From Bacteroidales bacterium (GTDB taxonomy: Bacteria; Bacteroidota; Bacteroidia; Bacteroidales; UBA10428), in the NCBI GenBank assembly GCA_016928305.1, contig JAFGKY010000089.1, positions 1-64,000 of the forward strand: a stretch of DNA of 64,000 bases, given 5' to 3'. The number at the start of each line of letters is the position of its first letter. Within the stretch, counting starts at the first letter, position 1. Of the stretch, positions 52,582-63,597 are shown piece by piece. The translations under genes were made by a program, and so were the position numbers. A model generated the notes under the pieces. That model was not told the DNA's origin. It saw only the letters and a program-made list of their open reading frames with translations, and made no database searches.

Positions 52582-55560
52582 TCACTGGAACTGTTTAGCA
52601 TAATCGGTTGGTGAAATGCCATAGTGCTTTTTGAACGATTGCGAAAAATGGGAATGATTTGCAAAACCAAGGCAATAAGCCACTTCTGATACATTAATAT
52701 CTTTCTCAATAGACTCTTCGAGAATTTTAGCAGCGCGTTTCAGGCGAACAATCCTGATGAATTCTGCAGGTGACTGACCCAGAATGCTCATAAGCTTTCT
52801 GTAAAGTTGGGCAGGACTTATGCCTAAATCCACAGCAAACTGTTCAACATTATAATTCGAATCGGAAATATGGCATTCCACCGCGTTGACTGCTTTGTTC
52901 ACAAATTTTTCAACCTTCGATTCCAGGATGACTGGCTCAGGCTCCGACAAAAACCTGATCCTGTAATGTTCCTTTATTTTTTCTCTTGATTCAATGAGGT
53001 TTTTAATACGCACCAGCAGCAAATCCCGGCTGAATGGTTTGGTTATATAATCATCGGCACCGGTCATATACCCTTCCAGGTTGCCGAAGCAGTCTGACCG
53101 GGCTGTCAGCAACATCAGCGGAATGTGTTCCGTTGTGATATCGGTCTTGAGTTTCCTGCATAACTGTATGCCGTCCATTTTAGGCATCATGATATCACTT
53201 ATGATCAAGTCGGGCATTTTGTTCATGACCGTTAGAAAACCTTCCTCTCCGTTTCTGGCCTCCAGCACATCATAATCATCATTCAGGATGTCTTTTATAT
53301 AAGATCTCATGTCGTTATTATCTTCAATAATCATTATGGTTTTACCTTTCCCGGTATCAGCCCTGAGACTATTGTTCCCGTTAACCGTTATGGATTTCAT
53401 CAGTCCTCCTGTTTGTTGAACGAGAAAGCCAATCTCTTCCTTTTCCAGGTGAATGCATTCCTCACCATCTAAAAATTCAATCGTTGACTTATCGGAAGAA
53501 AAATATTTCTTAACATCATCCCGGGTCTCAATCAACGGAAACGTTAAAACAAATTCGGTACCGGCACCAGGATTGCTTATCACATCAATTGAAGCCCCGT
53601 GCAATGAAGCGTATTCCTTCACCAAAGCCAATCCAATGCCGCTTCCCTGTGTACCGGAAATTTCCCGTCCATATACTTTATAAAACCTGTTGAAAATCTG
53701 TGGGATATCTTCTTCAGGGATTCCCTTACCGGTATCCTTCACACTTATTATATACTTCATCGGTTCCGATGTCTGAAGGAGTTTCAGGTTCACCCTTATG
53801 TTCCCGTACTCACCGGTAAACTTGAATGCATTGGATAACAAATTGTAAAAAATTCTTTCAAATTTATCAGGGTCGATGTAAGATTGAAGAGACATTGTAT
53901 CATGGGCCGTGAAGGAAAGGCCAATGCTGCATTTTTCGGCCAGTGACTCAAAATAAGACAAAATCCTTGCCAGCGTATCCTTAATGCAACACTTCTGAAC
54001 GGTTAGCCTGATATGCTTTGCATCCGACCGGGCAAGTTCAAGCAGTTGATTGACCAGGTTGATGGTTTTAAGACCGTTATGCATTACCATTTCAAGTTGT
54101 TTTCTAAGCGCATCGCTTATTGTCCCATAGTGTCCCTTGAGAGCGGATTGCACAGGACCTGCAATGAGCGTTAAAGGAGTTTTAAATTCATGCGTTACAT
54201 TCTGAAAGAAACGTGTTTTGTACTCATCTGCTTTTTTAAGTTCGTTGTACATCTTTTCCAGCTCAGCAGATTTTAACCTGATATCTTCTGTTTTGGCATC
54301 AACTTCCTCTTTCAGGTATTTTGTCAGATGTTCTGCAGTATTGTATGCATCTGCAAATTTAAAAGAAAGGATGGTGGACTGAACAAGAATGAACAAAACC
54401 ATTCCGGCAGAAATGATAAAACGGCTGTCACTGTGTGAATGAGTGGTGGCAATTTCATATCCCACCGACAGGCTGAGGATGATAAAGCCTGTTAAAAGCA
54501 ATTTGGAATAAGCCCTGCGTTTCAGGATTGCTTTTACCAGGGTAATGCAGCAAATCAGAATGGTCAGGCATACCGATAATTCAAACACAAGCAGTGCAGT
54601 CGTGAATATAACGGAATGGGTAAACACGATGAACAATGCAAGAAGGCCATGCAGCAGCAGGATCACGTGCAGGGTCCTGCGGGAAATATCGGAAGGGAAC
54701 AAACGTGCGATAAAGAGCAAAAAAACAGAACACCCGAAAGGCAGGGTTAAAAATTCAATCTTATAAAGAAGTGGAAAATAACCCATCGTGTCTATGAATG
54801 AGGAATGTACCATTTCGGTGGTAAAATGGCGGATCAGCATGATAAAACAAAACAATCCGAAAAAAAGGCTTGCATAATCATTGCGTCTCCTGTACCACAA
54901 CAGTATGTGATACAACGACATGATGAATATAACACCAAATAAAAGGCCCCGCCGGTAATCCGATCCTGACCGGGTTCGCAGAAAATCCCTGTCGTTGTAT
55001 ATGCGTGGGGCATGCCTTGGCCCCCCCAGCCTGTCATCGAAGTTAACCACTTTCCAGGCAAGGTTCAGGGTATCGGCCGCCGGAAGCAGAACATCCTTTG
55101 TGGTTCTTTCAGGCAGGTAATCACGGGATGAATTGCCCGCAATACCTGTTGAAATTATCTTATCTCCATTGCAATAGATTTCCGCAGCACCCAGCGTATT
55201 TTTTATGGACAACCGCAGGCGATCCTCTGAACGCAGAATTACTTTCAGCCTTAACCAGCCATATCCATAAGGTGTGTTGACGGCTCTTTTAAAGACTGCC
55301 GGGATTTTGATGCTATCAACGCCTTGTATGCCTGTATCCGACACAGTATGATCAGTTACCTCTTCCATCCATGTAAACTGCCAGGGCCCATTCAGGGTCA
55401 CAAATCCGTCCTGCCCGAAATCCCATGCTGTCAGGTTCAAAACACCATTGTGTGCAACAGGCATGATTTTTCTACCGGCATCTATACAGGATACAAACAC
55501 CATGAAACCGGTACACAGTATAATCAGAATTTGTCTCTTATGAAAAATATGATCAATCAT
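52582..55560 (-). CDS. One-protein hybrid two-component regulator: 7TM sensor, histidine kinase, receiver, AraC-type output
   Basis: From Met at 55560 (a longer frame to 55626 exists) the protein begins with a signal ending FVSC, so it may be lipid-anchored. Residues about 35-190 form a beta-rich, jelly-roll-like sensor (LNGPWQFTWMEEV, YGWLRLKVILRS); seven hydrophobic segments follow (about 205-400), as in 7TMR-DISM receptors; then a coil, HisKA with His457 (THEFKTPL), ATPase motifs NLLSNA, DTGKGIP and GSGIGL, a receiver with phospho-acceptor Asp789 (SDIMMPKMDG) and Lys841, and an AraC HTH to the end. It would sense a periplasmic ligand and directly regulate transcription. Diverges from the SGNH/beta-helix genes. 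Confidence 0.92.
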   Translation of the reverse strand: MIDHIFHKRQILIILCTGFMVFVSCIDAGRKIMPVAHNGVLNLTAWDFGQDGFVTLNGPWQFTWMEEVTDHTVSDTGIQGVDSIKIPAVFKRAVNTPYGYGWLRLKVILRSEDRLRLSIKNTLGAAEIYCNGDKIISTGIAGNSSRDYLPERTTKDVLLPAADTLNLAWKVVNFDDRLGGPRHAPRIYNDRDFLRTRSGSDYRRGLLFGVIFIMSLYHILLWYRRRNDYASLFFGLFCFIMLIRHFTTEMVHSSFIDTMGYFPLLYKIEFLTLPFGCSVFLLFIARLFPSDISRRTLHVILLLHGLLALFIVFTHSVIFTTALLVFELSVCLTILICCITLVKAILKRRAYSKLLLTGFIILSLSVGYEIATTHSHSDSRFIISAGMVLFILVQSTILSFKFADAYNTAEHLTKYLKEEVDAKTEDIRLKSAELEKMYNELKKADEYKTRFFQNVTHEFKTPLTLIAGPVQSALKGHYGTISDALRKQLEMVMHNGLKTINLVNQLLELARSDAKHIRLTVQKCCIKDTLARILSYFESLAEKCSIGLSFTAHDTMSLQSYIDPDKFERIFYNLLSNAFKFTGEYGNIRVNLKLLQTSEPMKYIISVKDTGKGIPEEDIPQIFNRFYKVYGREISGTQGSGIGLALVKEYASLHGASIDVISNPGAGTEFVLTFPLIETRDDVKKYFSSDKSTIEFLDGEECIHLEKEEIGFLVQQTGGLMKSITVNGNNSLRADTGKGKTIMIIEDNNDMRSYIKDILNDDYDVLEARNGEEGFLTVMNKMPDLIISDIMMPKMDGIQLCRKLKTDITTEHIPLMLLTARSDCFGNLEGYMTGADDYITKPFSRDLLLVRIKNLIESREKIKEHYRIRFLSEPEPVILESKVEKFVNKAVNAVECHISDSNYNVEQFAVDLGISPAQLYRKLMSILGQSPAEFIRIVRLKRAAKILEESIEKDINVSEVAYCLGFANHSHFSQSFKKHYGISPTDYAKQFQ

Positions 55561-55980
55561 CAATACATATCTTAACGTAAAGACAGGATCGAATTGATAC
55601 AGATGCTTTTTCAAACCTGCATTCATTCATGTATCTTATCGGAAACCGGACCTGTGAAAATGTTAATAACCTCCGGAATCCTTTCCGGTTGGTTATTTCA
55701 ACACAAGTACCGGTAATGTTATTCACAATAAGGCTTATCAATGTAACCCCCAGAAATACTTTCTGAAATAATCAGAACAATTTTTGAAAGAAAACGAACA
55801 CTTCTAAAATAAACATGTAACATTTATAGCCGTATTATTATAACAAAACAAGGTTGGTCGATTTTACCATAATTTCATCTGTTATATTAAAATTCTTAGA
55901 TTATTATCGTAGAATCAATGGCTGAAAAAAAAATGTTTTGACATTATAATTATAAATCAATATCACATAATTATACAATT
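55561..55980. other. AT-rich divergent intergenic region
   Basis: About 420 bp between the hybrid regulator and the SGNH-like gene. It holds a small hairpin (CCGGAA/TTCCGG, 55673-55688) and a candidate promoter for the plus-strand genes (TTTTGACA near 55936). No gene or RNA recognised. Regulator binding sites would be expected here. Confidence 0.55.
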
Positions 55981-57302
55981 ATGAAAACGAAAACCCTTAC
56001 TTTAAGAAAAGTATGTTCTATATTTTGTGCAACCTGATTTCTTTTTCTGCTGTTTCCGGTCAGGTCATGATCATAGACCATACCTGTACCGATATATCCG
56101 TCATACCTTCTCAATACATTGACAGTGTGAAAAAAATGTGGGCAGACATACCGGGACAGTCACATTCATCGGGATACCGTATCGGATGCCGTTTGCTGGA
56201 ACAACAAAATCCGGTCTTCAATTCGCTGATCAGGGAATTCGGAACACCCGATCCATACGTCGACACTGCTTTGCGCATCAGTCCCGTTATCTGGAGGGAT
56301 ATAGACCATGAAAGTGGCTGGAGAACCGATTGTGGAGAAGAAGACTGGTTTACCAGCGCTCTTGCCAGGGAACGTATTAAGGCCCATCTGACCTATGCCC
56401 ACACAAATAATCTCAACATTGCTGCCATGGGGTTCGGATGGTGCTGGGATATGACGGGGACCAATGCTCCGGGCGGGACAGTCGACCCGGTATACCAGGT
56501 TCACTGGGGTGGAGTAACCGTAGGGAGTACCGACGGAGACAAGATCTGGGGACTGGATGCCGGAGATTCCGTTTTGACCGGAAATCGCGTTTGCATGGAT
56601 ACCTATCTCAAAGCGACACTGGAATATATGCTGCACTGTAAGAACAATAGTTATCCGACCTGGGTTTTCTTCACCACCGGCCCGGTTGAGGGAGACGGCA
56701 ATAAAGGAGAAAGAGGATATCAGCATCATTTAAAACACGAGCATATCCGGAACTTTGTGAAAAGCCTGGATAAAGGCATCCTTTTTGATTACGCCGATAT
56801 ATTATGCTGGAACGATAGCGGTGAGGAAGGAAAAACCACATGGACCGATTATGGCGGAACACCCAGAACATTTCAATGTATGCATGACGACAACATGCAG
56901 GATCTGGATGGCAGTTATGATGAAGACGGCGATCATATCGGTCAGGTCGGTACTTTACGGCTGGCTAAAGCATTATGGCGGATGCTTGCCAGAATTGCCG
57001 GATGGAATGATAACCAGCTCATTTCTTACAATGATATTTTCACTAACTTAGATATCAGCTTTTACCCGAATCCTTTTTCTGAAATACTTTCTGTTTCATT
57101 CATTTTACCAGGACGTTCTGCCTGTGATATTGAAATGATGGATATCCTAGGAAATACGATTAAGGAATTTCATCAGGGGATTCTCCCCGAAGGTGTCCAC
57201 AAGGTTACGTTGAATACACATGATATTCCGGCCGGTGTTTATTTGTGTTCAATCACGGTAAATGCCGGTAACGAAATTTATAAATTAATAAAAACAAAAT
57301 AA
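55981..57302 (+). pseudogene. T9SS-secreted SGNH-like protein with a frameshift in the signal peptide
   Basis: An ATG at 55981 opens a good signal peptide n-region (MKTKTLTLRKVCSIFCAT) that stops at 56035 (TGA). The next frame, open from 56013, continues with LISFSAVSGQVMIIDHTCTD, the missing hydrophobic core and cleavage region. A single-base deletion near 56030 would join them. Otherwise the protein is intact: an SGNH-hydrolase-like domain (IIDHTCTDISVIPSQYIDS, GQSHSSGYRIG as block I, late DGDHIGQVG as D-x-x-H block), then a T9SS type A tail (FYPNPFSEILSVSF). Expression from the internal ATG at 56013 (429 aa) would give a weak signal without positive charge. Confidence 0.72.
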
Positions 57303-57330
57303 ATAAAACGTTGATTGTAAAACCAATACT

Positions 57331-60300
57331 ATGAAAAAGATTGCATCCATAACTATGTTGATGGCCGTTATGACCATTTTTTATTCAGTTTATTCTCAAA
57401 CCGTAATTAATTCCGCTGAATTAAAGGGAACCCTTACCCGGTCAAATGCTCCCTATATTGTACTCAGGGATGTTACAGTACCCACGGGAGAGACCCTGAT
57501 CATCGAACCCGGGGTTGAATTACAGTTTGTCACCTCATGCGGACTGACGGTTGAGGGCGGATTGTCGGCTGTCGGAACCGATGCCGATAGGATCCGTTTT
57601 ACCTCTGCTGATACGGCTGAAGTAAAAATCGACAGCACAAAGGGTTGGAATGGTATAACCATTAGAGGTCCCGTAAAGGATACCGTCCGGATGGAGAACT
57701 GTATATTAAATTATGTATCCAGTAACGGCGCCCAGTATTCTTATGAGGCTAAGGGTGCGTTAAGTGTTTATAACCGTTACGCCATCATCAATAAATGCAC
57801 GATCTCAAAATGTTACGGATACAGTAACGGAGGCATCTATTGGGGAAATGAAGCCGATGGAATCATTCAGAACTGTATCATCCGGGATAATGCAAGCTTC
57901 TATTACGGTGGAATTAATATTGACAGAGCCCATGCACTGGTTATCAATAATCTGATTGCCGATAACGGTACCGGCCTGATGATCAGAAGTTCAAACACGG
58001 CAAAAGATACAGTAAAGGTATACAACAACACGATTGCAGAAAGTACCAATAAATACAGATGGATGGGTAAAATCGTCGGAGTGGAATATGGGCTGGCTGA
58101 TTTTTTCAATACCATCATCACGGGTGAGTCAAGCCTCTATGAACCTGAGATCATTGATATCTATCACTCCGACCATGTATCCTTTGAGAACTGCATTATT
58201 GAAAAGGGGCAAAGCAACATCCAGTCAGAGAGCAGTTTTGTTACCTTACACGACGTCTTTACCGCTCAACCGTATTTTGCTTTTGAATCCGGCTATGTTT
58301 TGTCGGACAGTTCCGCCGCAATCAATTCAGGAGAGAACCTGCCCCCGGACATCCTCTCCTTAATTCCGTTTGATCTTGCAGGCAATCCCCGCATTTTTGA
58401 TGGCACAACCGACAGGATTGACATTGGCGCATTTGAATACCAGGGGGATCTGGTTGTTAATCGTGCACCCTCCATCGTTCATCCGGGCACAAAACACCTG
58501 TTTGTTTCAACTGCAGGAGAGATGAAATTCAACTTTTCGGATGCTGACGAAACCGATACACATACCTTGTCCGTTACCACCGATAATCCGAATATCACAC
58601 TCGGAGCCCTTTCATCACAAACCAACGATGCCACCTATACGGTAAGTCCGTTAGCCGGCTGGAGCGGCGAAGCCCGGATCTTCCTGTCGGTTGCCGATAA
58701 TCACGGCGGGCGGGATGCGGATACGTTCTCCCTGGTGGTGAGTGATACAGTCAACTATGACATTACGGAAAATACCACATGGGAAAAGGATACCGTATAT
58801 ATCGGCAGCAGTTTTACCGTGTTGTCAGATGTAACACTCGACATAAAAGCGGGTACCTGTGTGATTTTTAATGACAATCATCGCATATACAATCAGGGAG
58901 TGATCCGGGCATTGGGTACGGCTTCTGATAAAATCGTATTCACAAGCCTTGATACCAGCGGTTTCAGTGCACAAACACACAAAGGATGGGGGGGTATTGC
59001 CATCTCCAATAACAGGGACAAATCGGTTTTCAATAATTGCATTTTTGAATTCGCGAAAGACCTGGGGATCCTGGAAATGGGGGAAAATGCAAGCGCTGAT
59101 ATCGTAAATTGTATTGTCAGGTACAATGGCCTAAGGACTGCCTTTACGGGAAGTGAAGCCATCATTGAAGGGAGTAAAATAAAACTCTATATCGGGAACA
59201 GTGTATTTACCGACAATCAATCAAAGTATGCACCTGTATTTACTGATGATTCGGAGATTACAATTTGCAACAGCAATTTCTACCATAATTCAGGGACATT
59301 TGCTGTCGTTAGTAATCGTTATGGCGGTAAAACCGCAATTAAAAACAGCATATTCTGGAACAACTGGTCGAGGGATTTTATAATAGAAGCCGGTGACCAG
59401 GATGAATGCGTTGTCTCGAATTCGGTTGTTGAAGGAGGAGACAATGGAATCAGGCTTAACGGGGTATCAGCAGAAAAAGAGTTTATTTACAATATGTATC
59501 CGCAGTTCACGGATTCCGTAACCAGGGACTTTCATTTGTTATCAGCATCACCGTGTATTAATAAAGGCATTAATGACCCGATATTATCGGGCCTGAACAA
59601 TATTGACCTTGATGGAAATGCAAGGGTATACAATGCCGTTCTCCCCGATATCGGAGTTTATGAATACCAGGGTGATCCGACAAACAGGAAGCCGGTGATA
59701 ACAGCTGTGGAAGACAAAACTTCCATGCTCGGAATCCCGGTTACCGGCACGGTCAGTTTCAGTGAGGCCGATGAAGGCGATACGCATACGATAACGGTCT
59801 CAAGCCTTAATGCCCAGGTAACGGTGCAGAACCTCTCGGGCGACACCACAGGGTCGGTTTATACATTGGTTCCGGACCCGGGTTATTCGGGAGATGCCAT
59901 TATTTCCGTGATGGTTGAAGATAACGGCGGATTGCGCGACAGCATTTCCTATACCTTGCATGTGTCAACTTCCGCGTGCGGAGCTATTGAAGAAGATATG
60001 GCGTGGGATAGGGACACCGTAAATGTCGATTGCGATGTTATCGTAAAGGCAGGAGCAACCCTTACCATTGATCCGGGGATAAAAGTGATATTCAACGGGC
60101 CATATAGCTTAACCGTGTACGGTACAATAAAAGCACTTGGAAATATAAATGACTCCATATTGTTCACGGATCCTGACAGCAGCTGGACGGGAATAATACT
60201 GAAACCGGCCGCCGGACAGGACACCTCTGTTTTGCGGTATTGTGAGATCCGCCATTCAAAGGCCGGCGGTGTGTATCTTCAAAATCCCTACAAAAACATT

Positions 60301-63300
60301 ATACGGGTATCAGGGTGTTTCATCCATCATAACTACAACGCCAGCCTTGGAGGCGGGATCTATATGTACGGGGAATCCATATCCATCGAAAACTGCAATA
60401 TCAGTCATAACAATAGTGACAGAATGGGTGGGGGCATCTATACCGGCGGAATGGGAAGCAAAATCGTGAACAATGTCATAAGCGATAACCAATCCCGTCA
60501 AGGAGGAAATGGTATCTATTCATCAGCCAATTACAATACCGGATCCATCATAGAGGGAAACCTGATACAAAACAACCTTTCCATAAATAGCTATGAGGGA
60601 ATATATTCCTCGAACGATACCATCCGGAACAACATTATCAGGAACAATACCGGAGACGGGATCCGTGCATACATAAAATCATACATCTGCAATAACCTGA
60701 TTGAAGGAAACAGCAGATCGGGAATTTATATGTACGTAGGGAGTTTTGATGTGTTGAACAACATCATCTCAAATAACGACAAGGGCATATTAATGCGCTC
60801 AACAGGTGGACTGATCGCCAATAACACCATTTGTAAGAACAGGTATTCAGGCAAAGGCAGCGGAGTTGACATACTAAGAGACAGTGCTGCGGTATTTGTC
60901 AACAATATTATATACGGGAACGGATCACCCGATGCTGAAAGCCAGGTGAATATTTCGCAAATGCCTTTACCTGTTAAGATAGATTACTGTGTTGTTGAAG
61001 GAGGGAAAGAAGGTATTTCCTTTTCAACGGATATTACGTATCTGAATGAGTATTATGACATTATTTACAGGAATCCATTCTTTAGTGATTTTGCAAACAA
61101 CGATTTCAGCCTGAGCGATAGTTCAGTTTGCATTAATTCCGGAAGTCCTGATACGGCGGGGATGAACCTTCCGGCATTGGATTTTGCCGGTAATTCGAGG
61201 ATTTATAACGGCGCCATCAACAGAATAGATATTGGTGCCGTTGAATATACGGGAGAACCGGTTAACAGACCACCGGTATTAACCAAAACTCCCGATGTCA
61301 GATTGTTTGTTTCGAGGACCAAACAAATGAAGGTGGAATTCAGCGATGCAGATAACGGCAACATGCATACCATCTCTGTTACATCAAATGAGGCCCAGGT
61401 CACCATAAATAATCTGTCGGGTAATATCAGCGGCTCAACCTATGACCTTGTACCTGCAACCGGATGGAAGGGTGTTGCACAGGTCAAGGTGAAGGTTGAG
61501 GATAATGCCGGACTTGCAGATTCCGCTGAATATACCGTTGAAGTAGGCAATAATGCTTGCGGAGATCTGACCGAGAACACCGTCTGGGATGTTGATACCG
61601 TTTATGTTACCTGTAATGTAAAAGTACCTGAAGGCAAAATGCTCACCATTATGCCCGGTACTGTTGTCATTGGTAATTCATCGTGCCAGATCAATGTGTA
61701 TGGTACGCTAAACGCTACAGGGACTGAGGCAGACAGGATTACATTCGTGTCGGCCGACACGGCCACATCGAACCCTAATTATTACTGGAAAGGCATCAGT
61801 TTTTACGATAAAACGATCAGTGAAGACACCTCAAAGCTGATCCGATGCAATTTCAAATATGGTCAGCATGTGGTAATCGCCACCGAAAAGGTGCTGGTTT
61901 CGAACTGTTATTTTGCGCATTGCTCTACCAGTATCGGAGGGGCACTGCTCATCCAAAGCTCAAGTCCCGTCGTTGAGAATTCCGTTTTTGCATTTAACAA
62001 TGCTTCATCCAACGGAGGTGCAATAGCCATGGAAGGCTCCGACTATATTTATAACATACGGCCCGTCATCAGGGGAAACCGGTTTTATTCAAACCGGGCA
62101 AGCATAGGAGGATCTATATTCTCAGGTAACATCAACCCGGACATTATGCACAATTATTTCTATAATAATAATGCAACAGCATACGGTGGTGCCATATACA
62201 TTGCATACAGCAGAGACATTAACCTCACCAACAATCTTATCTACAGAAACAGTGCCTCGCAGGGCGGAGGCGCCATCTCGTTATACGAAGGCAGGGGTCA
62301 GGCGATCAATAATACAATTGTAATGAATACGGCCAATACCGGAGGTGCATTTAATTACGGAAGATACTCGCGTATTTTCAACACCAATAATGTTATTTAC
62401 CACAACAGGTCAACCGGGGCCGGGCAACAGATATATTATAATGCAAATGTTTCGTTGATAGCCTTAAACAACTGTATTTTACAGGGCGGAAAAGAGGCTA
62501 TGGCAAGTGACAAACCTAGCGATGACAAGCTTATATACCGGAACACATTCGATGCCGGACCTTTCTTTATTGATACGTTGAATAACGATTACCGGCTGTC
62601 GGATAGTTCCTACTGTATCAATGCAGGCAGGCTTATAGCCGAACTCCCCCTGTCCGACATCGACGGCAACACAAGGGTTTATTCCGGTTTATTGGCCAAT
62701 GTGGACATAGGCGCATATGAATACCCGGGGTTTCCCCGTAACCGGAAGCCTCTGATGGATGCCGTTCCGGATCAATATACCGATGTCGGGGTAAGAAAAA
62801 CAGTCAATGTTATCTTCAGGGATGTCGACAAAACCGACACACATACTATCACCATTCTTTCCGGTGACGGAAATGTCACCGTTGAAAACCTGAGCGGGAA
62901 TACATCCGGCTCGGTATATGACCTTGTTCCGGCCACCGGCTGGTCGGGAAATGCTGAAATAACTGTTAAAGTGGAAGATAACAGTGGATCGTATGCTACC
63001 GATACCTATTTCCTGTTTGTGGCAGATACCCATCCACCGGTTGTGTCAAATCCATTGCCCGATACGACGGCTTATGTCGGTGAAAGCTTTACCTATGCGA
63101 TACCGGAAAATAGTTTTACCGATGCCGATCCCGACGATTCACTGTCGTACAGCGCCATGCTGGCCGGAAATGAGCAGCTTCCGGTATGGCTTTCCTTTAA
63201 TGACCAGACAATAACATTTACAGGTATTCCAACGATAACAGATATCGGAATGATAGTTGTTGTGGTGACGGTCACCGACAAATCCAGCAGTTCGGTGAAG

Positions 63301-63597
63301 GACACCTTTACCATAACCGTAAAAGAGGTTACTGCAATTGAAAGTCCTGTATACAATCCGATCAACATTTATCCGGTACCGGCCAGGGAATCCGTTTGCA
63401 TTGAATTTCCACTTATTACCGGTCATGAGGAGATTACAGTCACTTTATACGATTTTTATGGCAAGCGTATTGACGCCGTAATAACGAAGGGTGAAAATCT
63501 GATCACTATCGACGTAAGTGCACTCCCCACAGGCATGTATTATGTGAGAGTTCGTGCAAATAAAGACGTTAAAACATATAAAATACCCAAAAATTAA
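57331..63597 (+). CDS. Giant secreted multi-module beta-helix protein (2088 aa) with cadherin-like domains and T9SS tail
   Basis: A signal peptide ends VYSQ. Four modules follow, ending at about residues 370, 780, 1305 and 1797. Each has an opening strand set (TWEKDTVYIGSSFTV or similar), a right-handed beta-helix with N-x-I/G repeats (NNIISNNDKGILMRSTGG, NNLIYRNSASQGGGAIS) and a closing IDIGAFEYQG-type motif, then a cadherin-like domain of about 100 residues (FSDADETDTHTLSVTTDN). A dystroglycan-type cadherin domain (about 1903-2005) and a T9SS type A tail (IYPVPARESVCIEFP to end) follow. Such proteins bind or cut polysaccharides; catalytic residues of a lyase could not be identified. 28 bp after the SGNH-like gene. 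Confidence 0.9.
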   Translation: MKKIASITMLMAVMTIFYSVYSQTVINSAELKGTLTRSNAPYIVLRDVTVPTGETLIIEPGVELQFVTSCGLTVEGGLSAVGTDADRIRFTSADTAEVKIDSTKGWNGITIRGPVKDTVRMENCILNYVSSNGAQYSYEAKGALSVYNRYAIINKCTISKCYGYSNGGIYWGNEADGIIQNCIIRDNASFYYGGINIDRAHALVINNLIADNGTGLMIRSSNTAKDTVKVYNNTIAESTNKYRWMGKIVGVEYGLADFFNTIITGESSLYEPEIIDIYHSDHVSFENCIIEKGQSNIQSESSFVTLHDVFTAQPYFAFESGYVLSDSSAAINSGENLPPDILSLIPFDLAGNPRIFDGTTDRIDIGAFEYQGDLVVNRAPSIVHPGTKHLFVSTAGEMKFNFSDADETDTHTLSVTTDNPNITLGALSSQTNDATYTVSPLAGWSGEARIFLSVADNHGGRDADTFSLVVSDTVNYDITENTTWEKDTVYIGSSFTVLSDVTLDIKAGTCVIFNDNHRIYNQGVIRALGTASDKIVFTSLDTSGFSAQTHKGWGGIAISNNRDKSVFNNCIFEFAKDLGILEMGENASADIVNCIVRYNGLRTAFTGSEAIIEGSKIKLYIGNSVFTDNQSKYAPVFTDDSEITICNSNFYHNSGTFAVVSNRYGGKTAIKNSIFWNNWSRDFIIEAGDQDECVVSNSVVEGGDNGIRLNGVSAEKEFIYNMYPQFTDSVTRDFHLLSASPCINKGINDPILSGLNNIDLDGNARVYNAVLPDIGVYEYQGDPTNRKPVITAVEDKTSMLGIPVTGTVSFSEADEGDTHTITVSSLNAQVTVQNLSGDTTGSVYTLVPDPGYSGDAIISVMVEDNGGLRDSISYTLHVSTSACGAIEEDMAWDRDTVNVDCDVIVKAGATLTIDPGIKVIFNGPYSLTVYGTIKALGNINDSILFTDPDSSWTGIILKPAAGQDTSVLRYCEIRHSKAGGVYLQNPYKNIIRVSGCFIHHNYNASLGGGIYMYGESISIENCNISHNNSDRMGGGIYTGGMGSKIVNNVISDNQSRQGGNGIYSSANYNTGSIIEGNLIQNNLSINSYEGIYSSNDTIRNNIIRNNTGDGIRAYIKSYICNNLIEGNSRSGIYMYVGSFDVLNNIISNNDKGILMRSTGGLIANNTICKNRYSGKGSGVDILRDSAAVFVNNIIYGNGSPDAESQVNISQMPLPVKIDYCVVEGGKEGISFSTDITYLNEYYDIIYRNPFFSDFANNDFSLSDSSVCINSGSPDTAGMNLPALDFAGNSRIYNGAINRIDIGAVEYTGEPVNRPPVLTKTPDVRLFVSRTKQMKVEFSDADNGNMHTISVTSNEAQVTINNLSGNISGSTYDLVPATGWKGVAQVKVKVEDNAGLADSAEYTVEVGNNACGDLTENTVWDVDTVYVTCNVKVPEGKMLTIMPGTVVIGNSSCQINVYGTLNATGTEADRITFVSADTATSNPNYYWKGISFYDKTISEDTSKLIRCNFKYGQHVVIATEKVLVSNCYFAHCSTSIGGALLIQSSSPVVENSVFAFNNASSNGGAIAMEGSDYIYNIRPVIRGNRFYSNRASIGGSIFSGNINPDIMHNYFYNNNATAYGGAIYIAYSRDINLTNNLIYRNSASQGGGAISLYEGRGQAINNTIVMNTANTGGAFNYGRYSRIFNTNNVIYHNRSTGAGQQIYYNANVSLIALNNCILQGGKEAMASDKPSDDKLIYRNTFDAGPFFIDTLNNDYRLSDSSYCINAGRLIAELPLSDIDGNTRVYSGLLANVDIGAYEYPGFPRNRKPLMDAVPDQYTDVGVRKTVNVIFRDVDKTDTHTITILSGDGNVTVENLSGNTSGSVYDLVPATGWSGNAEITVKVEDNSGSYATDTYFLFVADTHPPVVSNPLPDTTAYVGESFTYAIPENSFTDADPDDSLSYSAMLAGNEQLPVWLSFNDQTITFTGIPTITDIGMIVVVVTVTDKSSSSVKDTFTITVKEVTAIESPVYNPINIYPVPARESVCIEFPLITGHEEITVTLYDFYGKRIDAVITKGENLITIDVSALPTGMYYVRVRANKDVKTYKIPKN

